A stretch of 64,000 bases of DNA from the NCBI RefSeq assembly GCF_000317245.1, contig NZ_AJLJ01000494.1, forward strand, positions 1 through 64,000, written 5' to 3'. The translations under genes were made by a program, and so were the position numbers. The stretch comes from Fischerella muscicola SAG 1427-1 = PCC 73103 (GTDB taxonomy: Bacteria > Cyanobacteriota > Cyanobacteriia > Cyanobacteriales > Nostocaceae). How positions within the stretch are numbered: the first letter of the stretch is position 1; every line of letters begins with the position of its first letter. The notes beneath the pieces are model-generated. The model did no database searches. It was not told the origin of the DNA and saw nothing but the letters and a program-made list of their open reading frames with translations. This document shows, in pieces, positions 17,458-26,748 of the stretch.

Positions 17458-17562
17458 ATGGAAAGCGTGGCATATATCTTGATTTTGACTTTGGCAATTG
17501 GAACTCTTTTCTTTGCGATCGCATTCCGCGAACCTCCTCGCATTGAAAAGAAAGAAGATTAA
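17458..17562 (+). CDS. psbT: Photosystem II reaction centre protein T
   Basis: This 34-residue single-helix protein begins MESVAYILILTLAIGTLFFA and ends EPPRIEKKED, the PsbT pattern: one membrane helix and a charged stromal tail. PsbT lies at the photosystem II dimer interface near the acceptor side and helps stabilise dimers and repair. It follows psbB as in most cyanobacteria and chloroplasts. A canonical terminator lies 40 bp downstream, so psbB-psbT form the transcription unit. Confidence 0.95.
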   Translation: MESVAYILILTLAIGTLFFAIAFREPPRIEKKED

Positions 17563-17601
17563 TTTTGTCTTGCCAAATTTTTGATATTGTTCCTTAGAAA
17601 T

Positions 17602-17645
17602 AAAAAGCCGCAGTTTGCTAATTAAGTAACTGCGGCTTTTTATTC
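17602..17645 (+). terminator. Rho-independent terminator after psbT
   Basis: The 13-bp stem aaaagccgcagtt / aactgcggctttt with a 12-nt loop is followed by T-rich sequence. It is a strong intrinsic terminator for psbB-psbT. Confidence 0.9.
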
Positions 17646-17888
17646 TGATACTGGTAGGAGCGTACAGCCAGCTAGCTGTGCGCCCCTACTATTGACAATT
17701 AACTTTTTAGATCAAAAAGATGGGATTTTTGATATAATTTACTATCTGTGAACTAATGTGCGCTAAGTCAGCTTTTCTGCGCTAGGATGATTTAGGGATG
17801 TAGGTGTAGACATCCTGTGTCACGCTTGCACATACATCGCGCTTGTGGCAAAACCATTACGGAGACGAACAACCAGGAAACAATCAGC

Positions 17889-18917
17889 ATGGTCAATCAG
17901 AAAACAACTGCTATTACCGAGATTGGGTTTACTCACGAAGAATTCGCTGCTTTACTGGACAAATACGATTATCATTTTAGCCCTGGTGATATTGTACCCG
18001 GTACGGTTTTCAGTATAGAGCCACGCGGCGCTCTGATTGACATAGGTGCTAAAACCGCGGCATACATACCGATACAAGAAATGTCTATTAACCGGGTAGA
18101 CAGCCCGGAGGAAGTATTACAATCAAACGAAACACGGGAATTTTATATACTTAGTGATGAAAATGAAGAGGGGCAATTAACTCTTTCTATTCGTCGTATA
18201 GAGTATATGCGAGCCTGGGAACGAGTACGGCAGTTGCAAGCAGAAGATGCTACTGTTCGTTCTGGCGTGTTTGCTACTAACCGGGGTGGAGCTTTAGTTA
18301 GAATCGAAGGATTACGAGGATTTATTCCTGGTTCTCACATTAGCACTCGCAAACCAAAAGAAGATTTAGTCGGTGAAGAACTACCACTGAAGTTTTTAGA
18401 GGTAGACGAAGAACGTAACCGCTTGGTTCTATCTCATCGTCGCGCTTTGGTTGAGCGTAAGATGAACCGCCTCGAAGTCGGTGAAGTAGTAATCGGTACT
18501 GTGCGCGGTATTAAGCCTTATGGCGCCTTTATTGATATCGGTGGCGTCAGCGGACTGTTACATATTTCTGAAATCTCCCACGAACATATTGATACACCTC
18601 ACAGTGTGTTCAATGTCAATGATGAAGTGAAAGTGATGATCATTGACTTGGATGCAGAACGGGGCCGGATATCTTTGTCTACAAAGCAACTGGAACCTGA
18701 ACCAGGTGATATGATTAAGAACCGCGATTTAGTTTACGATAAAGCAGAAGAAATGGCTGCTAAATATCGTGAACAATTATTAGCTAAACAGCAAGGTAAT
18801 GCTGCTGCGCCTGCTGAAGTAAGCGAAACTCCCGTAGCTGAAGCTGAAACTGAAGAAGAAATACCATCTGCAACTGAAGCAGTTGAAGAAGAAATACCAG
18901 TAGCTATTGAAGAGTAA
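17889..18917 (+). CDS. rpsA: 30S ribosomal protein S1 (three S1 domains)
   Basis: Ribosomal protein S1 helps the 30S subunit bind mRNA. Three S1 RNA-binding domains are visible: GDIVPGTVFSIEPRGALIDI (about 30-100), a divergent middle domain (RSGVFATNRGGALVRIEGLRGFIPGSH, about 118-185) and the best-conserved third, GEVVIGTVRGIKPYGAFIDI (about 200-270). A Glu/Ala-rich acidic tail follows. The 342-residue, three-domain form is typical of cyanobacteria and plastids, shorter than the six-domain E. coli protein. The frame runs back to a GTG at 17817, but ATG 17889 (MVNQKTTAITEIGFTHEEFA) matches the usual start and is preceded by aggaaa. A terminator follows at 18976. Confidence 0.95.
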   Translation: MVNQKTTAITEIGFTHEEFAALLDKYDYHFSPGDIVPGTVFSIEPRGALIDIGAKTAAYIPIQEMSINRVDSPEEVLQSNETREFYILSDENEEGQLTLSIRRIEYMRAWERVRQLQAEDATVRSGVFATNRGGALVRIEGLRGFIPGSHISTRKPKEDLVGEELPLKFLEVDEERNRLVLSHRRALVERKMNRLEVGEVVIGTVRGIKPYGAFIDIGGVSGLLHISEISHEHIDTPHSVFNVNDEVKVMIIDLDAERGRISLSTKQLEPEPGDMIKNRDLVYDKAEEMAAKYREQLLAKQQGNAAAPAEVSETPVAEAETEEEIPSATEAVEEEIPVAIEE

Positions 18918-18975
18918 TTTATTTCTCGTTGCAGTTATTGGCAACTATTTATAAAGATAAAATTTTACGGTTAAG

Positions 18976-19002
18976 GAGGGATTCATTTTCCCTCTTTTTT
19001 TG
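18976..19002 (+). terminator. Rho-independent terminator after rpsA
   Basis: Arms gaggga and tccctc enclose a 7-nt loop and are followed directly by seven T. The stem is short but the T-tract is convincing. Confidence 0.75.
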
Positions 19003-19079
19003 TATTGGTTAGTAATTAGTGGTTGCTTGTTCCGAACAAAAAATAACAAACAACCAGAACAATAATAAGGAGGAATCTC

Positions 19080-19814
19080 TTGGTAACTATTAAGTGTAGA
19101 GATGTGAAATTTTCTAATATCCAAGCTATTTTATTTGATAAAAATGGCACTCTCGAAGACTCAGAAGTATTCTTGCGATCGCTTGCCCAAAAAGGAGCAA
19201 GAATCATAGATGCACAAGTTCCCGGAATCGGAGAACCATTATTAATGGCGTTTGGTGTCAATGGTGATGTTCTCGATCCAGCAGGATTGGTATCAGTAGC
19301 AAGTCGTCGAGAAACAGAAGTCGCCGCCGCCGCATATATAGCTGAAACTGGACGCGGCTGGTTTGAATCATTAAAAATCGCACGCCAAGCATTAGCAGAC
19401 GCCGAAAAATACGTTGGTAAAACTCCTTCACCTTTATTTGTTGGTAGTTTAGAAACTCTTAAGAACTTATCAGAAGCAGGATTAAAACTCGGTATTCTCT
19501 CAGCTGCAACAACTGCTGAAGTCCAAAAATTTATAGAAACTCATCAATTAAGTAATTATATCCAGTTAGAAATGGGAGTAGATGAAGGGCCAAGTAAACC
19601 AGATCCAGTGTTATTTTTACAAGCTTGTGCAAAATTGGGAGTAGAACCCAGTGCTACACTGATGGTAGGAGATTCGGCGGGTGATATGCAAATGGCACAT
19701 AACGCTAAAGCCGCCGGTTGTATTGGTATAACTTGGATTAATAAACCAGAAAATGTCCCAGGTGCGGATGTAGTAATTAATCAACTTGATGAAATTCAAG
19801 TTATAGAAACTTAG
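19080..19814 (+). CDS. HAD-superfamily hydrolase with variant motif I
   Basis: The 244-residue protein belongs to the haloacid-dehalogenase superfamily with a phosphoglycolate-phosphatase-like cap. Motif I is ILFDKNGTLEDSE, motif II is LGILSAATTAEV, and motif IV is PTLMVGDSAGDMQMAHNAKAAGC in pattern (seen as SATLMVGDSAGDMQMA). In phosphatases motif I is DxDGT; here the second Asp, the general acid/base, is Asn (codon aat). Activity may be reduced or different. The start is TTG 19080, supported by an ideal aaggagg 6 bp upstream. It is convergent with cca. Substrate unknown. Confidence 0.85.
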   Translation: MVTIKCRDVKFSNIQAILFDKNGTLEDSEVFLRSLAQKGARIIDAQVPGIGEPLLMAFGVNGDVLDPAGLVSVASRRETEVAAAAYIAETGRGWFESLKIARQALADAEKYVGKTPSPLFVGSLETLKNLSEAGLKLGILSAATTAEVQKFIETHQLSNYIQLEMGVDEGPSKPDPVLFLQACAKLGVEPSATLMVGDSAGDMQMAHNAKAAGCIGITWINKPENVPGADVVINQLDEIQVIET

Positions 19815-19855
19815 TTTTATTGGGTTTATTAATAGTTATTCATGAGTCTAAATAA

Positions 19856-21118
19856 CTAACAACTCTCATCACTTTTAACTAACTTTGCTGCTAATTCGAT
19901 TGCTTGTTGAGGCGTAGTAAGTTGATTTTCAATTTGGGCGATCGCTATTTCTGTGAGTAATTTACCTACGAGTGGCGAAGGAGGAATGTTTAGTGCTAGC
20001 ATGATGTCCTTCCCACTCACTAACGGAGTCGGATGAGCTACCAGATCATTAGGGTTAAGATAGCGATTCATCAAAGGTGCGATCGCTTCCACTGACTGAC
20101 CGTGTACTACGGACAAGACTGCTGTAGATATAAATACAGACCCCGCTTCCTGAAAGAAAAAATACTGTTCTCGCAAAGACATCAGGGGATTTCGTAACTG
20201 TGGGAACAGTTTCAGGGCGGTGGTAATAGCTTTAATTTCGGCGCGACTGTAAGTAAGTTCTTGCAGTTCTACTTCTGCTATTTCTGGGTTTGGATTAACT
20301 AAACAAGCAAGTTTAGCAATACCCAACCAAGTAGTTTTAACGGTATCACGCACAAAATTTTGTAGTTCTTCACCTAGTTGTGGCCAGAAATGAGTGAGTT
20401 GAACTGCTACTGTATCAACCGTAGATAATTTTTGAAAGCTTTCTTGTTGAGCATTTTTGAAAAAAGGCGTAAGTAAACCATCTTCCCCAGCACTAATCAA
20501 CCAAGCACTACCCTGAGAACTTGGTAACATATAGCCCAATTCTACCCGGACTCGTTCAGCGGCGACTCTCGCGATTTGAGATGCGAAAGCGCGAATAGTT
20601 GCTTGTGTTTCTGATTCTATAGTGAAGCTAAGTTGAGAAGCTTGACGGTAAGCTCGTAATAACCGTAGGGGATCGTCTTCCAGGTTGCTTGGTGATACCA
20701 TTTTTAACAAATGCTTTTCTATATCTGCACAACCTTGTAAAGGATCAATAATTTCTTGGGTGTGGGGGTTATAGGCGATCGCATTAATTGTAAAATCTCG
20801 CCTATGTAAATCAACTTCCAGGCTCATTCCTTCTTGTTGGGCAAAGTCAGCAGTAGCATAAGGAAATACGACACGAGCAATTTGTCTTTCTGAATCGAGT
20901 AACACAAAACCAGCTTTGTAATGCTTGGCGATTTTGTGAGCTACTGTCACAGCATTTGTTGGTAAAACAAAATCTAAATCTAAATATTCGCGATTTCTTC
21001 CCAAAATCGCATCTCTGACAGCACCACCAACGATGTAAGCTGGTTGCGGTAAAAATTCTATGCTAAAAGGCCAATTTTCGGGAGCTAGGGTTGAAAGTTT
21101 AGAACTATTTTTGATCAT
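19856..21118 (-). CDS. cca: CCA-adding tRNA nucleotidyltransferase (class II)
   Basis: It adds or repairs the 3' CCA end of tRNAs, or the A or CC part in organisms that split the activity. The N-terminal nucleotidyltransferase core shows AYIVGGAVRDAILGR (about 28-42) and the two metal-binding Asp in LDLDFVL, then VDLHRRDFTINAIAYNPHTQ and the RRD-like flexible segment. DPLRLLRAYRQASQL is the conserved helix of the neck. The C-terminal part is divergent, as usual. The 420-residue length fits cyanobacterial homologues. No HD domain is evident. It is divergent from ycf34, 84 bp apart. Confidence 0.93.
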   Translation of the reverse strand: MIKNSSKLSTLAPENWPFSIEFLPQPAYIVGGAVRDAILGRNREYLDLDFVLPTNAVTVAHKIAKHYKAGFVLLDSERQIARVVFPYATADFAQQEGMSLEVDLHRRDFTINAIAYNPHTQEIIDPLQGCADIEKHLLKMVSPSNLEDDPLRLLRAYRQASQLSFTIESETQATIRAFASQIARVAAERVRVELGYMLPSSQGSAWLISAGEDGLLTPFFKNAQQESFQKLSTVDTVAVQLTHFWPQLGEELQNFVRDTVKTTWLGIAKLACLVNPNPEIAEVELQELTYSRAEIKAITTALKLFPQLRNPLMSLREQYFFFQEAGSVFISTAVLSVVHGQSVEAIAPLMNRYLNPNDLVAHPTPLVSGKDIMLALNIPPSPLVGKLLTEIAIAQIENQLTTPQQAIELAAKLVKSDESC

Positions 21119-21202
21119 GTAATAAAAATAAACCCAGAAGCTAATGAATAACGCTTTAGCTTAAGCTAGATTAACTATAAAGGCTCTGGAGTAGGTTGTA
21201 TT

Positions 21203-21451
21203 ATGTGCGTTTGCGTCAATTGTCATTATGTAGACCGTTGTGTCACCTACCACGCAGTAGAAACCCAACATCAACAACCCCATTTGACTGAAACACCAGA
21301 TTTTGAGCCAAATGAACCATCTATCAACGTTAACATCCGTCCCAGAGGCGAGGTGATTGAAATGGAATGGGATGTGGTAGGATGTCTCAGTTTTAAACGA
21401 GAACAGGGTAAGTGGTCGAAGTTGCGTCCTGGCGAGTTAGTACCAACTTGA
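21203..21451 (+). CDS. ycf34: Ycf34 family iron-sulfur protein
   Basis: This 82-residue protein begins MCVCVNCHYVDRCVTYHAVE, with Cys2, Cys4, Cys7 and Cys13 clustered at the N-terminus, and ends with the family-typical MEWDVVGCLSFKREQGKW. Ycf34 is conserved in cyanobacteria and some algal plastids. In Synechocystis it has been reported to bind an Fe-S cluster and to influence photosynthetic electron transport. The start ATG at 21203 keeps the Cys cluster. It stands alone, divergent from cca, with a terminator directly after it. Confidence 0.92.
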   Translation: MCVCVNCHYVDRCVTYHAVETQHQQPHLTETPDFEPNEPSINVNIRPRGEVIEMEWDVVGCLSFKREQGKWSKLRPGELVPT

Positions 21452-21483
21452 TCAGTTATAGTATCTATAAATTTGAAAATAAA

Positions 21484-21545
21484 AAAGGGGAAAGGGAAAG
21501 GAAATTTAGGAAAGTGCTTTTCTCTTTTCCCTTTCCCCTTTAATT
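21484..21545 (+). terminator. Terminator hairpin after ycf34
   Basis: A G/A-rich arm (aaaggggaaagggaaa, from 21484) pairs with tttccctttccccttt (ending about 21541). It gives a 16-bp stem with a long loop and a short T-rich tail. The A-rich 5' side makes it usable from both strands. Confidence 0.65.
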
Positions 21546-21764
21546 TAAAATTAACCAAACTTTAGCTACCAAAAGTCAGGCTCACGCTATGCAAGGCAAG
21601 AGTTGGTTAGTGCAAAATTATATTTTAAGTGCAGCATTAAGTTAGTGCGGCTTGCCTAATATCTCTAAATACTCACCGGATGCGTAACATAGTGGCAGTA
21701 GTTATAACAAAATAATTAGCGCACCACCAGAGGTGAGGTACAGTTCTAGTTAAGGTGAATAAAC
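21546..21764. other. Intergenic region upstream of the Hsp70-like gene
   Basis: No gene seen. The region presumably carries the promoter of the 1444-residue protein. I could not assign -35/-10 boxes with confidence. Confidence 0.4.
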
Positions 21765-24700
21765 GTGACTTCCCGCACAACCGAGATTCAAACACTAATA
21801 GCAGACATTGACAGTTTACTTTCCAACAAGCGCTTTTCCCGGTTTCTTGCCAGTGAGAAGGAGCAACCAAGACAGGTATTAGAAAGGATGCGTAACTTTC
21901 TGGTTAGCTGTATAGAACCGGAGGTAAACAGCACTCCATACCACCAACAGCCAAAACCACAGTCATCACCTTTATTGACAAAATTTATTAATCAAAATAA
22001 TTATTCTGTTGAGCCGCAGCCAAATCAATCCAGCCAAGATGAAGGTACTGAGTCTAATCCGCTATCTTCACTATTAGCACCATTGCAAGCAGAGTTACAA
22101 ACTCTTTTGCAAGAACGAGCAAATCTTGTCCAGGAAATTAAAGAGTTAGAGCAAAGACGACTACAAAACTTTTCTCTAGCACAGCAGTTAGCAAACCAAG
22201 AACAGCTAATAGCAGATTTTTTGCAAGTGCTAACTAATCGCTTGGGGGGAGATGTACAATCAAAAATCCCCACAAATGCTATCAAACCAACACAAGAGAC
22301 TCAACTAGCGCTTGGTGCTGCTGGTTCCAGTACTATTAGTAATGACAATACACAACAACTTGCTTTCTCAGCTTCACCTTTGTTAGAGCCACAGGATCAA
22401 TTGGAGCGATTAACACGTCTTGCTAGCGAATTAGATCAAAAGTTACTTGCACTCGATGGAACTGTTAATGTAGTTTTTGAAGCTTTACAACGTAATATTC
22501 ATACATATCATGAGTCTCTTTCTCAAGCACTGGCAAGAATGTATAGCCAAGGTTTGCAAGGAGAACAGTTATTTGGCAATTTGATTAATAGTTTGGCACA
22601 ACAGGTACAACTACAACCCGCTGCGAAAGAACCATTTACTATTGATATTAAGAATGAAATACGGCCAACTCACTCTAAAACTCTACAATCTAGCAATAAA
22701 ATAGACGCATCAGACAACAATGCTCAAACGGCAGAAGCTGATACAGTTATTTCTCAAACTCAAGATACGTCAAACTCTCCAGATACTGCTAGTGCTTCCA
22801 TCATTGACGAATTACAGCAAGATAGTTCTGTCTCAATTCGTGATGAGGTAGATCAACTTTATGCTAGTTTATTTGGAAGTGATAATTTCATTACAACTAA
22901 TCCTGAGTTTTCTGATCAGACTACCAATTTTGAAATTATAGATTCAACAGACAATTCACCTGTAACAGAGACAGAAACTAATCAAGAACAGTTAGAATTA
23001 ATAGCTACAGACTTACCATTATCATTATCTGTAGATGAGATAGACACTCATAATCAAGAAGAAGCAGATTTAATTTTCCAAGATAACTTTTTTGAATTTA
23101 CAGATACAACAGAATTAATTATTGATGAGAAAACAAGTACTGATCAAGAAGAAGCAGATTTAATTCTCCAAGATGTCTTTTTTGAAGTTGCAGATTCCAC
23201 AATTTTTTTGCTTGATGATGAGGTCGTAACTATTCTTCAAGATGAAGATTCTCTGACCCAAGACATCATTTTTGAAGCTACAGAACCGAATGATGAATTA
23301 TCTTTCTACGAAGAAGTTGTCACAAATCAACAAGAAGAAGATGCTCTGATCCAAGATATCCTTTTTGAAGCTACAGACCTGACTGACGAATTATCTGTAC
23401 ATGAAGAAGTAATCTCAAATCAAGAAGAATTAGAGTTAATTCTACAAGAAGTAATGTTTGAATTTGCAGATTCTACAGAAGAATTAACCGTGGATGATGC
23501 TGCTTCCTTATCTGATTTTAGTATCATAGATTCTTCTTCTACACCTGTAACAAATGAATTACAATCAGTAGAGTTTCCTGTTAATACATCCGATCCTTGG
23601 TTTGATGAACCAGATGCAGGTCTTTTAGAAAGTGGCAATGTCCAGGTAGAAGACAAAAAAGTCACTACTGAAATGATTCGGCGACAATTATTAGAATTAT
23701 GGGAAAAAATAACATATACCGAAGAAGGTAATGAAACTCACTCTTTACCTGTTGAAAAACCAACTGTCGCTGAAACAATTACCAGCTTAAATAGGTTATT
23801 ATTTTCCACAGAAATTGAGCAGCAAGTTTTAGAAGAAGAATCTGTTGAAAAACCTATAAGTAATACAATATCAACCCCAAATCAAGCAGAAGAAATAAGT
23901 GATAGTGATGTTCGCGTCAATGAATCTTCCGAACTGTATGTTCCTGCTCCCGTTAAAGAAAATTTGTTATTAGAAGTAGAAAAACAGAATTTAGCTATAC
24001 CAGAAATTGCCTTAGACCCAGAGCAATTGCTGCAATTAGATGAAGATTTGGCTAACTTTGGAGAACAGAATAATACTCAGTTTAAGTCGCCTACTACTGA
24101 ACCAGAAAATCCAAATTCTGTCCAGGTTATAATACCAAATGCTTCTCAGAACGAGCAATTAGCTGAAACTGAAGCTAAGGAAGCTACAACCAATTCTTTA
24201 GAACTATTTTTACCTTCTGATTCTGGAGTTAAAGATGATACAGAAATTAGAGCCAATATCGGAGACTACATTTGGTATTTGGGAATTGATTTAGGGACAA
24301 CAGGAATTTCTACAACTTTATTCAATCGCTCTACAAGTGAAGTTTATCCTCTCTATTGGTCAACAGAAAATCAACAACAAGCAGCACCAAAAACCCGAAC
24401 ATTCCGTTTACCAGCAGAAGTTTATTTACCATCTGCACAAGAACAAAATACTACAGCTGCAAATCTTTTTTCAGCACAACTCAAACCTTATTTGCAGATA
24501 GCACTTCCTTACAAAAATGAACAGCAAAAATGGGAGCCAATGCTGCAATTTAATGAAGTTGCAACAGTTCCTCTGGTTTGGGTTGTACGATCGCTCTCCA
24601 AATTACTTTTGACATTAAAAGCAGATCGTAGTAGCACCACTTTAGGTTTAACTGCGGCGGGAGTTGGTTTAGACCAAGAAATTTTCCACAGCGCCATCAA

Positions 24701-26099
24701 TAATCTTGCTGGTGTCATCTGTACCTGTCCATCTCACTGGTCAGAACAATATCGCTTTAATATCCGCGAAGCTTTACTGTTGAGCAAAATTATTCAGCAT
24801 CCCCAACAAGTATATTTTGTTGAAGAAGCGATCGCTAGTTTACTTTCGGAACTAGATGGCGCTAGTGGTGAAATTATTCAATTCGGCAATAGCGAACATT
24901 CTCATTCTGTCAAAACCAGTGAGTATCCTTTAGAGGGTAACACCCTTGTGATTAATATCGGTGCAGCCGCAACGGAAATGGCACTGGTCGATTTACCAGA
25001 AAGTCTGGAAGAATTAACTCACAGCGATTTTATGCTACACAATTTTGCTTATGCTGGTAAGGGAATTGAGCAAGATATTATTTGCCAGTTACTACTACCA
25101 ACTAAATGGCGCAAACTACGTAATTCTTCTCAGGAAGGCAATAATACTACAATTACCAGCAGTCCTTTACAATGGCAACCGACAATTGCTGGTATCGAGC
25201 AGATGAGTTTTGCAAGTTTGGGGTTAGAAGGATTAAAATTACCACGACCAGGAGAACCAGACACGAGCGATCGCATCAACTTACAGCAACGCTTAGAAAG
25301 TTCTGTGTTGGGTAAAGCAATTCTGGATGCAGCAGTAGCCCTAAAGTTAATTTTGCAACACCAAGAATCTTTTACTTTGGAATTAGCAGACCAGTGTTGG
25401 GTTTTGCAAAGACGGGATTTGGAAAGCCAAGTATTTGTTCCATTTGTGCGGCGTCTTAACCGTGAACTCAACAAGTTATTGGTAGCAAAAGGTATACCTA
25501 CAGAAGCAATCAATCAAGCTATCCTGACAGGTGGTACATCCAGTTTAGGTGCTGTTTCTCGTTGGCTACGACAAAAACTTCCCAGTGCAAAGATAATTCA
25601 GGATTTGTATTTAAATGAAAATGGTACTCCTAGTTGTAGTCGTGTAGCCTACGGTTTAGCTATGCTACCCTTACATCCCCAAGTACTAGAAGTACCCAGA
25701 CAACAGTACACTGACTATTTCCTGTTTACAGAATTGCTGCGACTCATCCCAGATCGAGCTTTATCTTTTAATGAAGTGATTCAATTATTCGAGGCCCGTG
25801 GTATTAATACCCGTAGTTGTCAGCAACGCCTATTAGCTTTCTTAGAAGGTGAACTACCTTCTGGTTTGCTTCCCAATAATGTTGATTTTTCCTGGCTGAC
25901 TCTTGCTTCCAAAGAAAATTTTGATTATAAGGCGATCGCCAATGCACCTTTGTTTGAAAAGCAAGGTAGTCTCACATATCGTCCCAATCCCTCTCAATTA
26001 CAATCTCTACGTCGTCATCTCAATGCCATCAAAACTAGTACTCAACAATCATTAGAGGAACCCTACACAGTAAATTTTGTTGTAGGAGTAGTGAATTAA
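21765..26099 (+). CDS. Giant protein with acidic repeats and a C-terminal Hsp70/actin-like ATPase domain
   Basis: The 1444-residue protein starts at GTG 21765. Residues 1-300 are Gln-rich and helical with coiled-coil character (LLQERANLVQEIKELEQRRLQ, about 110-160). Residues about 425-585 hold five degenerate acidic repeats of about 33 residues (QEEADLILQDVFFEVADST type). From about residue 833 an actin/Hsp70-like fold appears: WYLGIDLGTTGISTTLFN (phosphate 1), NTLVINIGAAATEMALVDL (phosphate 2, about 1059) and AILTGGTSSLGAVSRWL (adenosine motif, about 1250). No canonical Hsp70 substrate-binding domain or DnaK-like lid is visible. A J-domain gene converges on it 40 bp away. It may be a specialised chaperone or a cytoskeletal ATPase; no function is proven. 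Confidence 0.8.
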   Translation: MTSRTTEIQTLIADIDSLLSNKRFSRFLASEKEQPRQVLERMRNFLVSCIEPEVNSTPYHQQPKPQSSPLLTKFINQNNYSVEPQPNQSSQDEGTESNPLSSLLAPLQAELQTLLQERANLVQEIKELEQRRLQNFSLAQQLANQEQLIADFLQVLTNRLGGDVQSKIPTNAIKPTQETQLALGAAGSSTISNDNTQQLAFSASPLLEPQDQLERLTRLASELDQKLLALDGTVNVVFEALQRNIHTYHESLSQALARMYSQGLQGEQLFGNLINSLAQQVQLQPAAKEPFTIDIKNEIRPTHSKTLQSSNKIDASDNNAQTAEADTVISQTQDTSNSPDTASASIIDELQQDSSVSIRDEVDQLYASLFGSDNFITTNPEFSDQTTNFEIIDSTDNSPVTETETNQEQLELIATDLPLSLSVDEIDTHNQEEADLIFQDNFFEFTDTTELIIDEKTSTDQEEADLILQDVFFEVADSTIFLLDDEVVTILQDEDSLTQDIIFEATEPNDELSFYEEVVTNQQEEDALIQDILFEATDLTDELSVHEEVISNQEELELILQEVMFEFADSTEELTVDDAASLSDFSIIDSSSTPVTNELQSVEFPVNTSDPWFDEPDAGLLESGNVQVEDKKVTTEMIRRQLLELWEKITYTEEGNETHSLPVEKPTVAETITSLNRLLFSTEIEQQVLEEESVEKPISNTISTPNQAEEISDSDVRVNESSELYVPAPVKENLLLEVEKQNLAIPEIALDPEQLLQLDEDLANFGEQNNTQFKSPTTEPENPNSVQVIIPNASQNEQLAETEAKEATTNSLELFLPSDSGVKDDTEIRANIGDYIWYLGIDLGTTGISTTLFNRSTSEVYPLYWSTENQQQAAPKTRTFRLPAEVYLPSAQEQNTTAANLFSAQLKPYLQIALPYKNEQQKWEPMLQFNEVATVPLVWVVRSLSKLLLTLKADRSSTTLGLTAAGVGLDQEIFHSAINNLAGVICTCPSHWSEQYRFNIREALLLSKIIQHPQQVYFVEEAIASLLSELDGASGEIIQFGNSEHSHSVKTSEYPLEGNTLVINIGAAATEMALVDLPESLEELTHSDFMLHNFAYAGKGIEQDIICQLLLPTKWRKLRNSSQEGNNTTITSSPLQWQPTIAGIEQMSFASLGLEGLKLPRPGEPDTSDRINLQQRLESSVLGKAILDAAVALKLILQHQESFTLELADQCWVLQRRDLESQVFVPFVRRLNRELNKLLVAKGIPTEAINQAILTGGTSSLGAVSRWLRQKLPSAKIIQDLYLNENGTPSCSRVAYGLAMLPLHPQVLEVPRQQYTDYFLFTELLRLIPDRALSFNEVIQLFEARGINTRSCQQRLLAFLEGELPSGLLPNNVDFSWLTLASKENFDYKAIANAPLFEKQGSLTYRPNPSQLQSLRRHLNAIKTSTQQSLEEPYTVNFVVGVVN
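23041..23510 (+). repeat. Degenerate about-100-bp repeats encoding acidic 33-residue units
   Basis: Within the giant gene, five tandem units carry the pattern (Q/E)EEADLI.QD..FE..D.T.EL....E. The nucleotide copies are diverged, for example caagaagaagcagatttaat recurring at about 23057 and 23147. Confidence 0.7.
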
Positions 26100-26139
26100 A
26101 AAGAAGCTATTGACTATCAAAAATCAAGTTTATGTATAT

Positions 26140-26748
26140 TTAAAAAATTTGCTCTAATTTTTGAAAGTCACGCTGCACCTCATCCCACAAAGCTTTATTG
26201 TGGGGATCTGTTTTTAAGGCTTTTTTCAGATATATTTTGGCTTTGGGTAACTGGTTTTGTTTGATCAGTACCCGTCCCCAAATTTGATAGGCGATCGCTT
26301 GCCATTGTCGCACTTCTGGATCTTGTGGTAAACGTGCAGCTAAAGCTTCAGCTAGTGCGATCGCCTGGGGAAACCTTCTTTGTTTCAAAAATATTTGCAA
26401 TTGTTCGTAAGTCTGCCACTTCAATTGCTGTTCTACTTCCGACATTTGAGGCGGTTGTGGCGTCGGTTGAGTTTTGAGTGTTGTTGTCGACGTTTCTGTA
26501 ACGGTAGGTTCTGGATGAGTTACAGTTACTGTCTGAGTTGACTGTGGGGCTATTTCTTGTGGGGCTACCACCTGTAATAGCAACCTATATGCCTCAGTTA
26601 AGGCAATAAACTTATCTTTGGCTTTGTTGTCATCTGGATTGATATCGGGATGATATTGCTGCGCTAGGCGTCGATAAGACGCTTTAATGTCAGCAAAGGA
26701 AGCACCCGACCTTAAACCCAACAAACGGTAGCAATCTCCAAGATCCAT
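26140..26748 (-). CDS. J-domain protein with TPR-like C-terminus
   Basis: The 202-residue protein has an N-terminal J domain (residues 1-60: DCYRLLGLRSGASFADIKAS, then YRRLAQQYHPDINPD) with the intact HPD tripeptide needed to stimulate Hsp70 ATPases. A Thr/Pro/Gln linker (about 70-100) leads to a helical region with one to two TPR-like units (FLKQRRFPQAIALAEALAAR, QLPKAKIYLKKALKTDPHN). There is no Gly/Phe region or zinc finger, so it is a class C (type III) J-protein. It converges on the giant Hsp70-like gene, with stop codons about 40 bp apart. A working pair is inferred from position only. Confidence 0.87.
   Translation of the reverse strand: MDLGDCYRLLGLRSGASFADIKASYRRLAQQYHPDINPDDNKAKDKFIALTEAYRLLLQVVAPQEIAPQSTQTVTVTHPEPTVTETSTTTLKTQPTPQPPQMSEVEQQLKWQTYEQLQIFLKQRRFPQAIALAEALAARLPQDPEVRQWQAIAYQIWGRVLIKQNQLPKAKIYLKKALKTDPHNKALWDEVQRDFQKLEQIF

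Noticed and set aside
17817..17888. N-terminal extension of ribosomal protein S1 from GTG 17817
   Set aside because: The extension has no conserved character, and the ATG at 17889 gives the usual cyanobacterial start.
25130..25513. 127-codon minus-strand frame inside the giant Hsp70-like gene
   Set aside because: Lies across the ATPase domain whose plus-strand motifs are clear.
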